Part shown: piece by piece, positions 54,304-64,000 of the stretch
Layout of the letters: each line of letters opens with the position of its first letter
Numbering within the stretch: the stretch's first letter is position 1
From: Nemophila menziesii
Taxonomy: Eukaryota > Streptophyta > Magnoliopsida > Boraginales > Hydrophyllaceae
NCBI GenBank assembly: GCA_029959085.1
Contig: JARWIR010000003.1
Span: 25,125,505-25,189,504 of the forward strand
Reading direction: 5' to 3'
Length of the DNA stretch: 64,000 nt
Position numbers and translations under genes: made by a program
Notes under the pieces: generated by a model
Told to the model about the DNA's origin: nothing
Database searches by the model: none
Seen by the model: only the letters and a program-made list of their open reading frames with translations

Positions 54304-56930
54304 ATGGATGATGGTGGAGAAGGAGAAGTCGCGGATTCGTTGGAGTATACACCAACATGGGTGGTTGCCGTCGTGTGCACCATTATCGTTTCCATCTCAC
54401 TCTCCGTTGAACGCCTTATTCATTATACCGGAAAGGTCCTACATATATATATTCGAATATTTAATATCTCAATTATCTATTTTCTCAACTTTTTAAACTT
54501 AATCCTGCAAAAAATAACTATTGTATGGTAAAAAAATTCCTTTTCCTGATCAGTATCTGAAGAAAAAGAATCAGAAGCCTCTTGTTAAAGCTTTAGAGAA
54601 AGTTAAAGAAGGTAACAATGATCCGCTCTCTAGTAAATTTCAAACTCCTATAATTGCATATCAACTTATTTACTATTTGATATACACTTACAGTTTATTT
54701 CTTTCAATTTTTTTTTTTGTGTATTTACTTCATGTTTAGTTAAGAATATGTATATTTTTAGTGTAAAGATATAAATTACCCAAACTGAAAAAAATATTAA
54801 GATTTAGACCTGGATGTCATAACCACGTCTATTAATGTAGTTATTTTGTAAATAGGCTCGGGTTTTACTGTTTTAATACTGTGATTCGATTTTTTGTATT
54901 TTGCATTTTTAACCATAAGTATCATATGATGCAGAGTTGATGTTGTTGGGGTTTATATCACTGATTTTAACCGTGTTTCAAGGTACACTTGTGAAGCTCT
55001 GCGTTCACAAGAATGTAACACAACATTTGCTCCCATGTGACTGGCCTAAACATGAGCACGGACCCTCTTCTGGTCATGGAGAACATTCATACGCTAGTCC
55101 AGAAACAGAAGCTCATCACCGACATTTGCTTTCAGACCTCTCGGATTCTCAATATTGTATTAGAAAAGTAATTGAATACAAAAATATGTCTTTTATCATA
55201 CATGCACACTATATGTTACTTTTAATTGTTGCAGCATGAAGTTCCTTTGCTATCTTTGGAGGCAATGCATCATCTACATATCTTTATATTTGTGTTGGCC
55301 ATTGTACATGTCACCTTTACTGTTCTCACTATTGTAGTTGGAGGTGCAAAGGTGAGCAGACTCCTACTCCTTTTTTCTTTTACTTTACGGGCCGGGCTTG
55401 TCTAATTATCTTTCGGGTGTAGATTCGTCAATGGAAGTGGTGGGAAGATTCTATTTTACAAGAAAATCTTAATACTGTGGAAGGTACTAGATGGACATAA
55501 TATGTTAGTAATCACCTCTATTTTCTAAATGATTTAAAGCTTTAATTATGGATACTGATGTGGCAGATCTTGAACGTAAGGTCACTCATGTACATCAACA
55601 TAGTTTCATTAGAAACCGTTTTCGCGGTTTTGGTAAAGGTTCGGCCATAAAGGGTTGGCTGGTAAGTCATTTCTTAACTATTAATGTTTTCCTTGGACAT
55701 AATAATAACTTGAATTTCATTATAATATATGATTTCAGCATTCCTTTTTTAAGCAATTCTATGGGTCTGTAACAAAAGCAGATTATATGGCGCTTCGTTA
55801 TGGTTTCATCATGGTAAGTGTTTGATATATGTCAGTGTTTTAGTCGTTAAATATCTATTTAACTAATTGAACTATGTTTGATACTTCAGAATCATATTGC
55901 GGGAAACACAAAGTTTAACTTCCACAGATACATGACTCGTGCTTTCGAAGATGACTTTAAAAAAGTTGTTGGGATAAGGCAAGTCATACTTCCTTTTCTA
56001 GCTTTGTCTCTACTTTAAATTGGATTTTTTTTTAATGATGATGCTAATTTATGGTTACAGTTGGTATTTGTGGATATATGTAGTAGTCTCATTGTTGCTA
56101 AATCTAAAGGGGTGGCACACATATTTCTGGATAGCTTTCATTCCTTTTATTCTTCTACTTGCTGTGGGTACTAAGCTAGAGCATGTGATCTCTCAGCTAG
56201 CTCATGAGGTGGCAGAGAAACATATGGCTGTAGAGGGTGAATTGACAGTACAACCTTCCGATGATCACTTTTGGTTTCATCGCCCTCGCATTGTTCTATT
56301 ATTAATACATATTATTCTCTTCCAAAATGCTTTTGAGATTGCATTTTTCTTTTGGATTGTGGTATGTTTGATGCTAGTAATACTACTTGTTAATGAGTTA
56401 CCGGTTTATTGCTTATTAATTTTGTCAAACTATTGATAGGTTCAATATGGTTTTCACTCTTGCATCATGGGAAATGTCGAATTTGTTGCCCCGAGGCTTG
56501 TAATAGGGTAAGCCTTGTTTCGTGCCTCACCTATCCTTTCTTATACACGATTTAACTACTATAATAACTGTTTTTCATGATTTCAGAGTAATTATTCAGC
56601 TCCTATGCAGTTATAGCACGTTACCATTATATGCTCTCGTCACTCAGGTAATTAAAAACTGATAGTCTTTCTAGTTTACTCGGTTAATCTCAATGCTAAA
56701 TAGCTGAACTTATTTTTTGTTTGGAAAAAAAGATGGGAACGAATTTTAAGAGTTCGATCTTTGAGGAGCATATTCAAGTTGGGCTTGTCGGGTGGGCCCA
56801 GAGTGTGAAGAGAAGGAAGATACAGAAGGCTTCTACTACTCTTGGTACCTCTGCTCAAGAAAATTCAGAGGGTGGGGCTACACCCCCAGTACAATTAGCA
56901 CGCGTTGTGCCCAGGGAGCCAAGCCCATAG
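54304..56930 (+). CDS. MLO-family seven-transmembrane protein, MLO1-like
   Basis: Twelve exons: 54304-54435, 54554-54611, 54935-55167, 55235-55351, 55423-55483, 55567-55661, 55739-55813, 55890-55978, 56061-56361, 56440-56507, 56587-56647 and 56733-56930; 495 residues. MLO proteins are plasma-membrane calcium-permeable proteins with seven membrane helices and a cytosolic calmodulin-binding tail. Family signatures are LEYTPTWVVAVVC at the N-terminus, ELMLLGFISLILT, HHLHIFIFVLA, GWHTYFWIAFIPFILLLAVG, GTKLEHVISQLAHEVAEKH and LCSYSTLPLYALVTQMG. GWAQSVKRRK is the likely calmodulin-binding core. Similarity is closest to Arabidopsis MLO1/13/15, not the powdery-mildew clade V. Intron 8 starts GC instead of GT, and FFFWIVVQYGF has V where relatives have W. 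The C-tail is short. Confidence 0.93.
55979..56060 (+). other. GC-AG intron of the MLO gene
   Basis: The frame demands a junction AG|T between GGGATAAG (55971-55978) and TTGGTATTTG (56061 on), giving the conserved GISWYLW. The intron therefore begins GCAAGT and ends GGTTACAG, a recognised minor splice class. Confidence 0.85.
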
Positions 56931-57188
56931 GTTTAAACTTGTATCTGGCATATGTAAGTTTAAATGGTGGTGTATTTAGCAATCAGAATATTCCTGAGCT
57001 GTATTGTAGTGAGTGATTGTAAATATTCCTTGTTTTTTTAGGCAAAATAAACTTTTATAAATAGGGATAGATAGAGTAGTAGCCTACTCCAGCAATGTCT
57101 AACATCATTACAAAGTAAAGTTTCAAGATAATATTCCTTGGTTAATCTAAGATAATCAAACCTTAAACATGGAATATAAAAATGAGAA
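56931..57188. other. MLO 3' flank
   Basis: No ORF. A possible polyadenylation context (AAAATAAA) lies at 57043. Confidence 0.4.
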
Positions 57189-57420
57189 CACTACAAAAAA
57201 AAAAGAAAATGTGGCGGTTATTTTGGTCTTTAGTGGCGGTTATAACCGCCACGTAAACATTTGTGGCACTTGCCCAACCACCACAAAGACCACCATCAAG
57301 TTCAGAGCCACCTATTGTTCTGGTGGCAGTTGCAAAATACTGCCACAAATACTGAAGGTGGGGTTATAGATCAAATACGCCACAAATACTGAAGGTGGCG
57401 GTTAAAAATAAACGCACTTA
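57189..57420. mobile_element. CACTA-like transposon end with subterminal repeats
   Basis: CACTACAAAAAAAA at 57189 is the signature of a CACTA terminus. It is followed by repeats of GTGGCGGTTA in both orientations, including a perfect 20-bp palindrome at 57233-57252, and two copies of CCACAAATACTGAAGGTGG-like sequence near 57341 and 57382. The opposite end (...GTAGTG) was not found, so element size and relation to the FAR1 relic beyond are unknown. Confidence 0.5.
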
Positions 57421-57899
57421 ACATGAAAATCTGAATAATAAAAAAATTATTTGTAAACGCAACTAAAGGACAATAAAATACAAAAAATATAAATTTAAAA
57501 GCTATTACAGATATTCCAATTTGTTACAACAATTCAATACAGAATTTATTACAGCAGATATCACGATTCACATTTCCAAAAATAGCAGATATATATCTTC
57601 TGTGTCAAACCTGCAAATATAAGTTAATTTTATAGATTTAACAGGTTATATATAGCTGATAATGCATACATTGTACACCATTCTACCAAACAACTCCTTC
57701 AACAACCCACTGTCTCACTTCCAAAAGATCAAAATAGACTCAACCATGGGAATTCATCTGCTACCGGTCCTTCGGATGACCCTCCATGTGATGGCTTAAA
57801 GCATTTATTGGATCGATGTCTCCTAAGGCTACAACTGAATAAATTTTTGAAAATATATAAGTAACATTTAAATGAATAAATTAATCAAGAAAACACTAA

Positions 57900-59790
57900 C
57901 CTGCATTTACTGCATTTGTACGGAACGCGTGATTATTGCTTATATTTTTATCTTTTGTCCCTTTAGGCTTTCCTTTAGGCTTGGCAGACTTGGGATCCAT
58001 TACATAAAATTTGGCTGATCGTTTATTTTCAACCCTTACCCCAAAAAGACTCTCTTGCATCTAGCATAGGTCCTTTGCACGAGGGATCAATCTACAAATA
58101 TCGTGACTTATCTCCTTATACCTGATATTAGTCTGTTTGGAATTATATGCCAATTCGTTACATTGTGAATGTAAGTAACCATGTCGTGCAATCTCTATCT
58201 CATATGTGGTTGTAGAAGATAAATTTTTGTCGGAAAAGTCTTTTTTTTATTTCTCTCGTCCATCTCCAGTTGATGCAAGAAATTGGAATCGCATTAAGAC
58301 CCTCACACTTAAACACAAAAACAATATGTTTACATAGTATACCAGTTTACTCAAACTTTTTGCAGTCACATGAAATACTCACATAATCATTATCATTTCT
58401 ATACGACACATAATTCATGTACTCATTGTTTATTGAATCTGTAATGACATAGGTACGAGAACCGTTATAATCTGTAACGATTTGATCGTTTAGTAGCTTG
58501 TAAATAAATTTGTTTCTGAACTTAAAAAAACATGTTTCTTGTGTAAACTTTTGCAAGGTGGCTCTCAATATTCCGCAATGGGGTTGTGAGCATCGACCTC
58601 GTATAATATGTTTTTACTTCCTGACTAATAACGCTAATTCTAAGGGCTCCAAACCCCGACGATAGTATAAAAAAGGATTTCTATTGGGTCTGATAAATCT
58701 ATTTAAGAAAGCGTTCATATCTTCACATCATTGGGTACTCTTCACACCGCCAAAGAAATATCCACGAAGATATATTTCTGACCATAAATGCCTCATTTCA
58801 TATACATCTTCAACCCACTTGTGATTTTAAAGTTTACGGTCGACCAATATTATCTTCCATTCTGATTCATAAATATTCAAACTACATTTAAGAGACATTA
58901 ATCGACCAACAATTTCATTGAAGTTGCGTACAATGACATTAGACATTGTATTCCTTTCAAGATGCTACCTATATAGTCTGTGTCAAGCGTCGGGTTGCAC
59001 TTCATCAACTGCAACATGCATTGACTTATCACCATCAGTTACTACAGATGAAGGCCTCTTAGAGGAAAGTTCTTCCGAACGTATCCTCAACAACCATATC
59101 TATGACTCAGTAGTCCCATACTATACCAGTGCCACACCAAATATGCAAGTGTTGTGATGATTATTTGTTCTGACCAATATAAAAAAAGGTAACTCAAAAT
59201 TATTTGTTTTATATGTCGCATCAAATATTAGAATATCATCGAAGATTCCAAAATCATCCCTTGATCTCTTATCATTCCAAAACAACTTATCTAATCTTTC
59301 CTCCTTATCAGATGAGTACTTAAAAAGTACAATGGATCACCATCTGACTTAGCATCAAGATATGACAAGGCAACATTGGCATCTCCATCAATCACTTGAT
59401 CTCGATGATCACGACCCATTATATTATAGAAGTCTTTCCTTTTGATACCAGCATTACATAACCTCCAGCCTCGTGTATAAAATTATCCATGAATTTTTTT
59501 AGTAATGCTGGCACTGTGCATAGCATGTCATGTATATTTTCCATAAGGTGGTAAAATTTCATGAATGTGTATCCCGTAAAAATGTGTCACATGATAGCGT
59601 AATCTATCCTCATCCAACCTTATACAAAGTCGAGCTGAAAAACCACATCTAGTTAAGGGTCTATGCTTGGTGGGGCCAAAGGTGTGATAAAATAATAGAC
59701 TAATAAAGATAATAATAAAGGACACACAACCTTGTCTACCACGGAACTCACTGCAAGTATCACAGATCGTTTGCAAGTTTTAATGATAAA
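57900..59790 (-). pseudogene. Decayed FAR1/FHY3-type (MULE-superfamily) transposase
   Basis: Minus-strand reading from 59776 shows a FAR1 DNA-binding-like part (TRCGFSARLCIRLDEDRLRY). The catalytic core near 59265-59160 reads DDILIFDATYKTNNFELPFF and then NNHHNT, the standard FAR1 core with the first catalytic Asp. A SWIM-like piece follows (YVSISCDCKKFE, near 58350), and near 58010-57950 MDPKSAKPKGKPKGTK matches the C-terminal KG-rich tail of FAR1-related proteins. Many stops and frameshifts break it; the core shown is out of any long ORF. Confidence 0.75.
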
Positions 59791-61240
59791 AAAAGTTAGT
59801 TCGCAGGGATTTAATCCGTTAGATCTACTTGTATTAAATAAGTTAGATGTTTATATAAAAAGAGGATAAGATGAATAATTATCTAACGGAAATAAATATT
59901 AATGCAAATAAATAAATATGAATGTAAGTCAAATAAATTAGGGTTACTAATATGCGTCTATTTTACTAAGTTGTATTCTAACCTGTCACGCATTGGGCAT
60001 TATATATTAACCAGGATTCTAAATTCTACCTAACCTCTGTCAGGTTTAGGAGCAACCTCTCCACTACCAAGGAACTTGGGTAAAGAAACCTTGAGTAATG
60101 ATTGGTGATTAAATCAAACCTTTATGTCTATCTAGGTAGGGTCACTACTAGACGGTTATGTGATGTTGTCAATAACTAAGAATAGTCCTAAGATTGGCCA
60201 AATGTAGGGTTGTAACAATAAGTCAAAACACATAATAACAATATACTCCAAGCTCAAATCAATTAAAATAACAAATAGTATTATGGAAATTGAGACAAAA
60301 TAATAACCCAACAATTAAGATTAAAACTTACAGAATAAAAGTTTAGAAATATGGTGAAGCCACAAATGTATAGCTAATTACCCTAAATATAGAGAAGGTG
60401 AGATGTAGAAGAGGAGTTTGTCACTCTCCAACTTCGTGCTTCTTGTCTTCCTCTATAGGTCAGCTTGCTCCTTGGATGAATAGCTTGATTCTAAGGATGA
60501 ATATTAAATATAAAGACTAAGCTATTATTTAAAACTGAGAAAATACAAGTAAGGACTAAGCCTATACTTGGCACTGAGCAAGGACATGTTTACAATGGTT
60601 TAAGGGTGTATCTATAGGTGTCTTGGAAGCCCTAACACGTTTTCTTAGAGTGGAAGACAAGTAATGGACTCCTAGCCCAACTCAAATTCGTAACCCTAAA
60701 ATCTAGAAAAGGTAATATTTTGTTGCTGATTTGTTTTGGCCGTAACTCTTTCAGTACTTATCTGTTTGACACGTTCCAATAGTCGAAACTGATCGTCTCG
60801 GAAAGCTCTTTAACTTATCTCTTGATCATTCTTCCAAATGCCTCACCGATTTTGAGATATAATCCCATTTGTGGTCGTAGGTGCTGGAATTCAGATTTAT
60901 TTGGCTACTTTATCTTTCCATATCTTAGCTTTTGTTTCCTTATCTCCAATTTCCATGTATATCTTCTTTCCTTTATCTCTTAGAATTAACTTGACATCTA
61001 ATTAATCTATATATATCTTTAAAGCTTCACACTAAATAAATAATTAAACGCAATATGCTCTAAAAATAATAATTCATCAAATCAAGACAAGAAATAGGAA
61101 AGTGCAATATATCATGAGAAAACCGACTCAAAGACTTCCTAAAACACTAAAAATGATGTCTCCAACTAATATTAATTCATGAAAAATGAGGAGACATAAA
61201 TGTTCATACTTGCACTCTCCCATTTTCAAATATTTCTTAT
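59791..61240. repeat. Noncoding LTR-retrotransposon-like debris
   Basis: Sequence of the same style as the 1-1888 array (ordered runs of A-rich DNA, then CTAACCTCTGTCAGGTTTAGG and AACCCTA-type phrases). Around 60724-60860 is a conserved-looking 'ccgtaactctttcag...' stretch of the kind common in plant retroelement flanks. At 61154-61198 ATGTCTCC and GGAGACAT form an inverted pair, as also at 50490-50530. No ORF. Confidence 0.35.
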
Positions 61241-62540
61241 TTCTAAATCCTTAACAATCGCAAACAAATAACCTAATAATTTGTTTACCCGCTTCATTCA
61301 TTGTTTTTGTTTCTCTTCTTATTCCAAAACCTTTCCTACGTCCAAGGGAAATGTAAAATTGTATGCATCATCTTTTGATAAAAAAAACACCTTGGATATA
61401 TATTCCTTTGTTAAATCAACCAAATAATCCTCATTATAGGTATTATGTTGTGATTCCATGATAATACTAAAATAAACACATATCATTCTTATTCATACGC
61501 TTTAAAATTAAAGATCATACATAATTATAATTGACAAGTATAAGAACTCACGGCTAATAAAGAATGCAGTAAAGGGTCACTCACAAACTCACTGAAATTC
61601 CTTAATCGTCTTCAATGACTTCTTGAGTGTTCTTCTTTTTTATTCTTTTCTTTAGGCAAATATAAAATGCTTGATTTTGTGGTTTTTTTCTAGTAGTTAT
61701 ATCGTTTAAATAATGTATATGTTCATCTAAAAACAGAGAATTAGTTATCTAATTATGTAAGTGGGGTTTTTTATCGGTTATTAAATAAGTGGCTTAAATG
61801 AGTTAATTACAACATTTTTTTTATTTCTAAAGTTAATTGCATCTGAAATCCTTGTAGTTTTGGAAAGAAAAATATTAAGACCCTTATGGTATAAAAATAC
61901 TATTATATCCCTAAATTTTATATTTTGGTCCGCCCGTAAACCCTTGATTAAATTCTAATTATACTTATGATATTGTATGAAAAGTCTGTAATACCCTTCT
62001 TCCCACACCATATAGTGTTAGTGCATGAAATTCCATGGTATTGTTTAATTTTTTAATTACTATATTATTTTCTTGATTTTCTTTTTTTGCAATATGTTAA
62101 ACATATAATTATGGTAATCTAATTTCAACTAAAGTCTATTGACTCTAAACTTAAATATTTTAACTTTATTATTTTTTATCTTCCTTTATCTTCATAATTA
62201 AAGTAAATAACCATTATAATAATAGTAATCCAATTTCAACTAAAGTCTATAGACTCTAAGTCAAATATTCCCGCTATGTTTTTGAAATTTGGAAGAGATG
62301 AGAAGCCAACTTGGTAGATGTTACATGGATGATGGTTAGGTGTGCAGATGACGGGAACAAAGGCTTGGTTTAGTTGTATTGCATATGGAAGAACATATCG
62401 GGTGAATTTTATGACTTAAAATTTGTATAATTACTACATATATTATAACAATATCTCATGTCTAAAAATCTTTTATCTATCTCCTTTCAATGCAGTTAAG
62501 GTAACACCAATAACTTAACATCACAATAATTTATCCTAAA
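61241..62540. other. AT-rich DNA, nothing recognised
   Basis: No open frame, paired repeat or known motif stood out, other than a short direct repeat AATTTCAACTAAAGTCTATT (about 62121 and 62232 with small change). Confidence 0.5.
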
Positions 62541-62554
62541 CTCACCCACCTTCT

Positions 62555-62815
62555 TTTGCAGATGATGCGCTTTTCTTCATAAACATCAACAACCTTGAAA
62601 TTGATACTCTTAAGAAAACTTAAGCATTGTATTGTCAAGTTTCGGGCACTGAATCAATTTCAACAAATCGTCGATCATGGTTAGCAAAAAATACTATGAA
62701 GGGATGAGGGAAACTTGTGATGCACTTGACATTATGAAGATGGATTCATTGGGCGCATCAAGAAGGATGGAAAGATATATGTGTCTTGGCTCACGAAGAG
62801 AGATGGTAGCTTTTC
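62555..62815 (+). pseudogene. LINE reverse transcriptase scrap
   Basis: PSFADDALFFININNLEIDT carries the FADD catalytic box of LINE reverse transcriptase, followed by LALYCQVSGTESI-like reading and, after an internal deletion, RWIHWA (the conserved RWIHW segment downstream of RT). Frames are broken throughout. Confidence 0.75.
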
Positions 62816-63486
62816 TTAATATCTTTTAAATTTATCAACTAAATTTTTATGGATATAACGTATGATTTTCATCAAATTTGTTATAAAAATTTCAGTTTTT
62901 GGAGCTCACAAAAAATGTGATTTTCTTTACTTTAGTATAAAATAGTCAAGGATGACATCAAAATCATCTGACACAACTGTCATATCTGCATGAAAATACA
63001 TTTAACGGATGAGCTACATAGAAAACATAATTTTAACAAAGGAAAAAACTTCACCTTTAGGCTACGAGGATGAAGAGATCTTTATATACTCAGACTCAAA
63101 ATCATTCTTCAAGGGATAAATCACCGGTTTACTATTATTGTCGAATTACTATTCAGGACATAATAGTCCATGATTTTTTATGAGTCTTTAGAAACACTCA
63201 TCGGGAACGGAAACATATTAAAAAAAATGTATGAAAACAAGGGGTACCTTCTTGAAGGTTAGTTTTCGCAGTCGATTATGATATCTACATTTGAGTATTG
63301 ATTGGACTTAGTTGGCATTTACCATTTGAATTAAGACCTTCGGGGTTTTATTGAAAAAGAAGATATATTTGAAGATCGATGATATATTTTCTTGACTCCT
63401 TAGTGGATGTTTCGTCAAGATGGAGATATTTTTTTCAAGGTGGCGATATTTTTAGGATTTTTGGTCCTCGGTTATCGAATTTATGT
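62816..63486. other. Unclassified DNA before the copia-type LTR
   Basis: No ORF with a known domain. The last 150 bp, with repeated CAAGATGGAGATATTT and CAAGGTGGCGATATTT, could be the 3' internal end of a copia element. Confidence 0.35.
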
Positions 63487-63497
63487 CAGGTGGAGAT

Positions 63498-63755
63498 TGA
63501 TAAACTTATGATCCAATTCATATTTGTAAGATCTGACCCATTAAGTTAATAACCCCAGTTTCCTGTCTTACCTATAAATACACTTATGCTGTGTATTATT
63601 ATTTACCCCTTTTAGAATACACTCTCCTTGTAATCTCTCTTTCATTATAGTAAAACTCCATTCTCTTGTCGTGGTTATTCTCATCTTGGATTTCTACGTA
63701 CATCTTGTGTCAATTACCTACTTGTGTATTTTATTCATTCGATCCTATTATAACA
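63498..63755 (+). mobile_element. Copia-type 3' or solo LTR
   Basis: A purine tract CAGGTGGAGATT (63487-63497) is followed by TGATAAACTTATG; the LTR-like stretch has a CTATAAATAC box (63571) and ends ...CTATTATAACA, giving TG...CA ends of 258 bp. The layout and the 'tcattatag...gtcaatt' tail resemble copia LTRs. No second LTR or primer site was found in the window. Confidence 0.45.
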
Positions 63756-64000
63756 GTATTTCATGTCTAAATTTTTTTGAATTGTATTAGAAAGTTTTGT
63801 TAGATATGTTGGGAAAGGTCACTAATAAACACATCATATATAAATGATCTCGTTTTCCCCCACTTGTGTGATATGAATGGGCAAGAACATATAAATAAAA
63901 TGACACAAAAATTTATGTGAAAACCCCTCCAAAGAAAATGACAAAATAACTTGGTCATCGTTCTATGAACTTATCTTGATTGAGTAACATTATAAACCAA
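63756..64000. other. Window end, nothing recognised
   Basis: AT-rich, no ORF or repeat identified. Confidence 0.5.

Overview
This window is nuclear DNA from a flowering plant, most likely a eudicot. It is AT-rich. It holds intron-containing plant genes: an oligoribonuclease, a glyoxylate/succinic semialdehyde reductase, an MLO-family membrane protein and restorer-of-fertility-like PPR genes. Most of the rest is plant transposons: L1-type LINEs with a C-terminal RNase H, Sirevirus-like and Ty1/copia elements, MULE, FAR1, hAT and CACTA-like sequences. I could not fix the species; an asterid is only a guess. I saw no convincing tRNA, rRNA or CRISPR array.

Layout. 1-3.6 kb: a tandem array of a roughly 685-bp repeat, its third copy split by a 1.6-kb MULE-like element with a 9-bp target duplication. 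3.6-6.3 kb: degenerate sequence with no clear gene. 6.3-13.0 kb: a full-length but decayed LINE (LINE-1) with a 14-bp target duplication. 13-16 kb: LTR-retrotransposon debris and a 71-bp minisatellite. 16.05-16.62 kb: a hAT-type MITE. 17-24.5 kb: two copies of a PPR-gene segment flanking a Mutator-like transposase gene. 24.5-35.9 kb: a second LINE of the same family (LINE-2), inserted just upstream of the second PPR copy and itself split by a 6.8-kb Sirevirus-like element lacking pol. 36.2-38.3 kb: a deleted copia element on the minus strand. 38.4-41 kb: an old LINE fragment. 41-45 kb: unclassified and repeat-derived DNA.

45.5-57 kb is the gene-rich part: oligoribonuclease (+, 8 exons), GLYR1-type reductase (-, 8 exons, convergent with it), then after about 5 kb of repeat debris an MLO1-like gene (+, 12 exons). 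Beyond 57 kb are a CACTA-like end, a decayed FAR1-type transposase, LTR-retrotransposon debris, a LINE reverse-transcriptase scrap and a copia-type LTR.

The insertions can be ordered. The PPR segment duplicated first; LINE-2 then entered the second copy (the first keeps the empty site); the Sirevirus-like element then entered LINE-2 recently, since its two LTRs differ at only about three positions. The two PPR paralogs differ disproportionately at the residues that set RNA-base choice. Both LINE copies keep an ATGA overlap between ORF1 stop and ORF2 start. These are the most interesting biological signals here.
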